DNA of 8,904 nt, taken from positions 1 through 8,904 of the forward strand of contig CABSDC010000093.1 in assembly GCA_902476295.1 (NCBI GenBank). The letters run 5' to 3'. The stretch comes from SFTJ01 sp905210415 (lineage in GTDB: Bacteria; Bacteroidota; Bacteroidia; Bacteroidales; Muribaculaceae). Every line of letters starts with the position of its first letter. Within the stretch, counting starts at the first letter, position 1. The notes beneath the pieces were generated by a model that was not told the DNA's origin, ran no database searches, and saw only the letters and a program-made list of their open reading frames with translations. Position numbers and translations under genes: made by a program. Positions 7,776 through 8,904 of the stretch are shown one piece after another.

Positions 7776-8904
7776 CTATTTTTTCCATCCCAGAACTGCT
7801 TATTCGGATGGCTATTAAACCAGATGTCATATGTCCTCATTATATACCTTGCTCTCTCATCGCCCAGATCGGACATCTTGCGCCACCATTTCTTCGCCCT
7901 GTCGGTATCCTGGAACACGCCTTTGCCATTATAATAGCAGTCGGCCAAATTATATTTCGCACTGAGATTGCCCAGATCGGCCGCCTTGCGATACCATTTC
8001 ACCGCCTCTTCATAGTTCTTGCGAACGCCGTGGCCTTTATAATAGCACACGCCCAACAAATTTTGCGCATCAGCATAGCCTTGATCCGCCGCCCTGCGAT
8101 ACCAATACACAGCACTTTCCTTATTCTTTTTCACACCTTTGCCATAATAATAACATTCTCCCAAATCGCATTGCGCAGCGGCATCGCCTGTAATGGCTTT
8201 ATCGTAATTGGCTCTGGCTTCGGTGCCTTCTGCTGGGATTTTACCAGCGAAATCAGACAATGCCCCCGTCAGTGCTTTAGTCTCACCTTCAGCAATGGTA
8301 ATATTGTTGCTCAAAGCTCCCGTCAAGGCTTTCGTCTCGCCCTCAGCGATGGTGATATTTTCGCTATATGGCACGTGGCCAGATTTCTTAAACTCCACTT
8401 TATGGCTACCAACAAGTATATTCTTAAACATATCTGGCGACGTGCCAAGCATCTTGCCATCGAGCCACACCTCGGTGCCTACCGGCTTATAGTTCACGTT
8501 AAGCACGCCATACATCGCCTCAAGCGCCGGCAGAGTGACGGTCTTTTCTTCTTGCTTTGCCACCGTAACCGACATTTTCTGGCTTCTATGGCCGGCAAGG
8601 CGTCCCTCCAAGACGTATGTGCCTGCGCCAATGCTGCCGCTCCACATGTCGGTGCCTTTCTTCTTCTCGTTGACATAAATCTCTGTGCCAGGGGTGGTGG
8701 TAGCCACCTTCAACGTGGCGAGGGCTGATTTCAGGTTTACATTCAGCACCGTCTTATCCTTGCCTATCTGCACCACACCGGCATCGGGCATATAGTTGCC
8801 GGCCTCCACGCGATATTGATGTTCGCCGTATGGCAACGATTTCACAATCTCGCCCGAACCATCGTTAGCCTGCAGTTCGCCGTCGATATACACGCTGGCG
8901 GGGG
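7763..8904 (-). CDS. PEGA + Sel1 exported protein, 5' end outside the window, 3' end frame-disrupted
   Basis: The frame is open to the window edge; the in-frame GTG at 8893 is only the valine of a PEGA motif (ASVYIDGELQ), not a start. By alignment with the complete paralog at 5825-7633, about 150 N-terminal residues, including the signal peptide, are missing. Counting from that valine, PEGA-like domains end at about 55, 124 and 194. A duplicated 18-residue segment follows (about 179-213), then three good Sel1 repeats at 237-272, 273-308 and 309-344 (e.g. GVCYYKGHGVRKNYEEAVKW). After these the sequence loses the Sel1 pattern (IMRTYDIWFNSHPNKQFWDG) and ends with NSPPI and TAG, while another frame just beyond encodes a proper terminal Sel1 repeat. 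The visible C-terminus is therefore probably an altered one. The protein should be exported like its paralogs, and a protein-binding scaffold role is inferred from the domains. Confidence 0.88.
   Translation of the reverse strand, partial: PASVYIDGELQANDGSGEIVKSLPYGEHQYRVEAGNYMPDAGVVQIGKDKTVLNVNLKSALATLKVATTTPGTEIYVNEKKKGTDMWSGSIGAGTYVLEGRLAGHRSQKMSVTVAKQEEKTVTLPALEAMYGVLNVNYKPVGTEVWLDGKMLGTSPDMFKNILVGSHKVEFKKSGHVPYSENITIAEGETKALTGALSNNITIAEGETKALTGALSDFAGKIPAEGTEARANYDKAITGDAAAQCDLGECYYYGKGVKKNKESAVYWYRRAADQGYADAQNLLGVCYYKGHGVRKNYEEAVKWYRKAADLGNLSAKYNLADCYYNGKGVFQDTDRAKKWWRKMSDLGDERARYIMRTYDIWFNSHPNKQFWDGKNSPPI
8255..8359 (-). repeat. Two-copy in-frame tandem repeat, 54-nt period
   Basis: The segment encoding NITIAEGETKALTGALS occurs twice in a row: 8359-8309 and 8305-8255, separated by one Asn codon. 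It covers the last strand of the third PEGA domain and the start of the linker to the Sel1 array. The two protein copies are identical over 17 residues, but by hand alignment their DNA differs at 12 of 51 positions, all synonymous. The paralogs at 144-2444 and 5825-7633 have only one equivalent segment. Confidence 0.92.

Noticed and set aside
7763..7790. Programmed -1 frameshift on the A6 run joining the truncated gene to the downstream Sel1 repeat
   Set aside because: The A AAA AAT stretch resembles a slippery site, but a -1 shift there reads TAG immediately (7778-7776), so it cannot reach the repeat; the shift would have to occur in the non-slippery CCTCC stretch.
7808..8728. Plus-strand open frame of 306 codons, with similar ones at 6863-7723 and 3045-3806
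   Set aside because: All are in-register shadows of the minus-strand genes caused by the same codon avoidance; the sense strand encodes clear PEGA, Sel1 and transglutaminase-like motifs.
1..8904. CRISPR array, tRNA/rRNA, insertion sequence or prophage genes
   Set aside because: No spaced short direct repeats, no structured RNA pattern, no transposase or integrase motifs and no terminal inverted repeats were seen; the repetitive feel comes from PEGA/Sel1 paralogy and the Pro-rich linker.

Overview
All genes lie on the minus strand and are packed head to tail, so the window reads from its right end to its left end as one probable operon. Every complete protein starts with an N-terminal signal peptide. 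The sequence contains PEGA domains, Sel1 repeats, an FGE/sulfatase-modifying-type domain, an LPP20-like protein and AT-rich translation starts without strong Shine-Dalgarno sequences. Together these suggest a gut-type Bacteroidales bacterium (Prevotellaceae or Muribaculaceae are plausible); this is inferred from gene content, not from a marker gene.

Layout in transcription order: (1) 8904-7763, a PEGA + Sel1 protein whose N-terminus is outside the window and whose 3' end is frame-disrupted; (2) 7775-7638, an out-of-frame terminal Sel1 repeat left between genes; (3) 7633-5825, a complete 602-aa protein with three PEGA domains and six Sel1 repeats; (4) 5790-3967, a 607-aa LPP20-like protein with NTF2-like C-terminal regions; (5) 3965-2469, a 498-aa proline-rich linker plus transglutaminase-like protein, starting 1 nt after the previous stop; (6) 2444-144, a 766-aa protein with three PEGA domains, an FGE-type domain lacking the catalytic cysteines, and an unrecognised C-terminal domain; (7) 99-1, the first 33 codons of another paralog of the PEGA family. 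The largest true intergenic gap is 44 nt, or 129 nt if the Sel1 remnant is counted as non-coding. I see no RNA gene, insertion sequence, CRISPR array, terminator hairpin or recognisable Bacteroidetes promoter (TTTG / TAnnTTTG) in the gaps.

The unifying theme is a constant exported scaffold (N-terminal domain plus three PEGA domains, alignable without gaps over about 346 residues between two of the genes) carrying different C-terminal modules (Sel1 repeats or an FGE-like lectin-fold domain). Two unrelated exported proteins, one LPP20-like and one transglutaminase-like, sit between the paralogs. A reasonable inference is a cell-envelope assembly in which the scaffold anchors or positions interchangeable protein-binding modules. 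The substrate and role are unknown. The cluster also shows active diversification: an internal 54-nt tandem duplication with only synonymous differences, patchy high identity between paralogs, and a scarred Sel1 tail.
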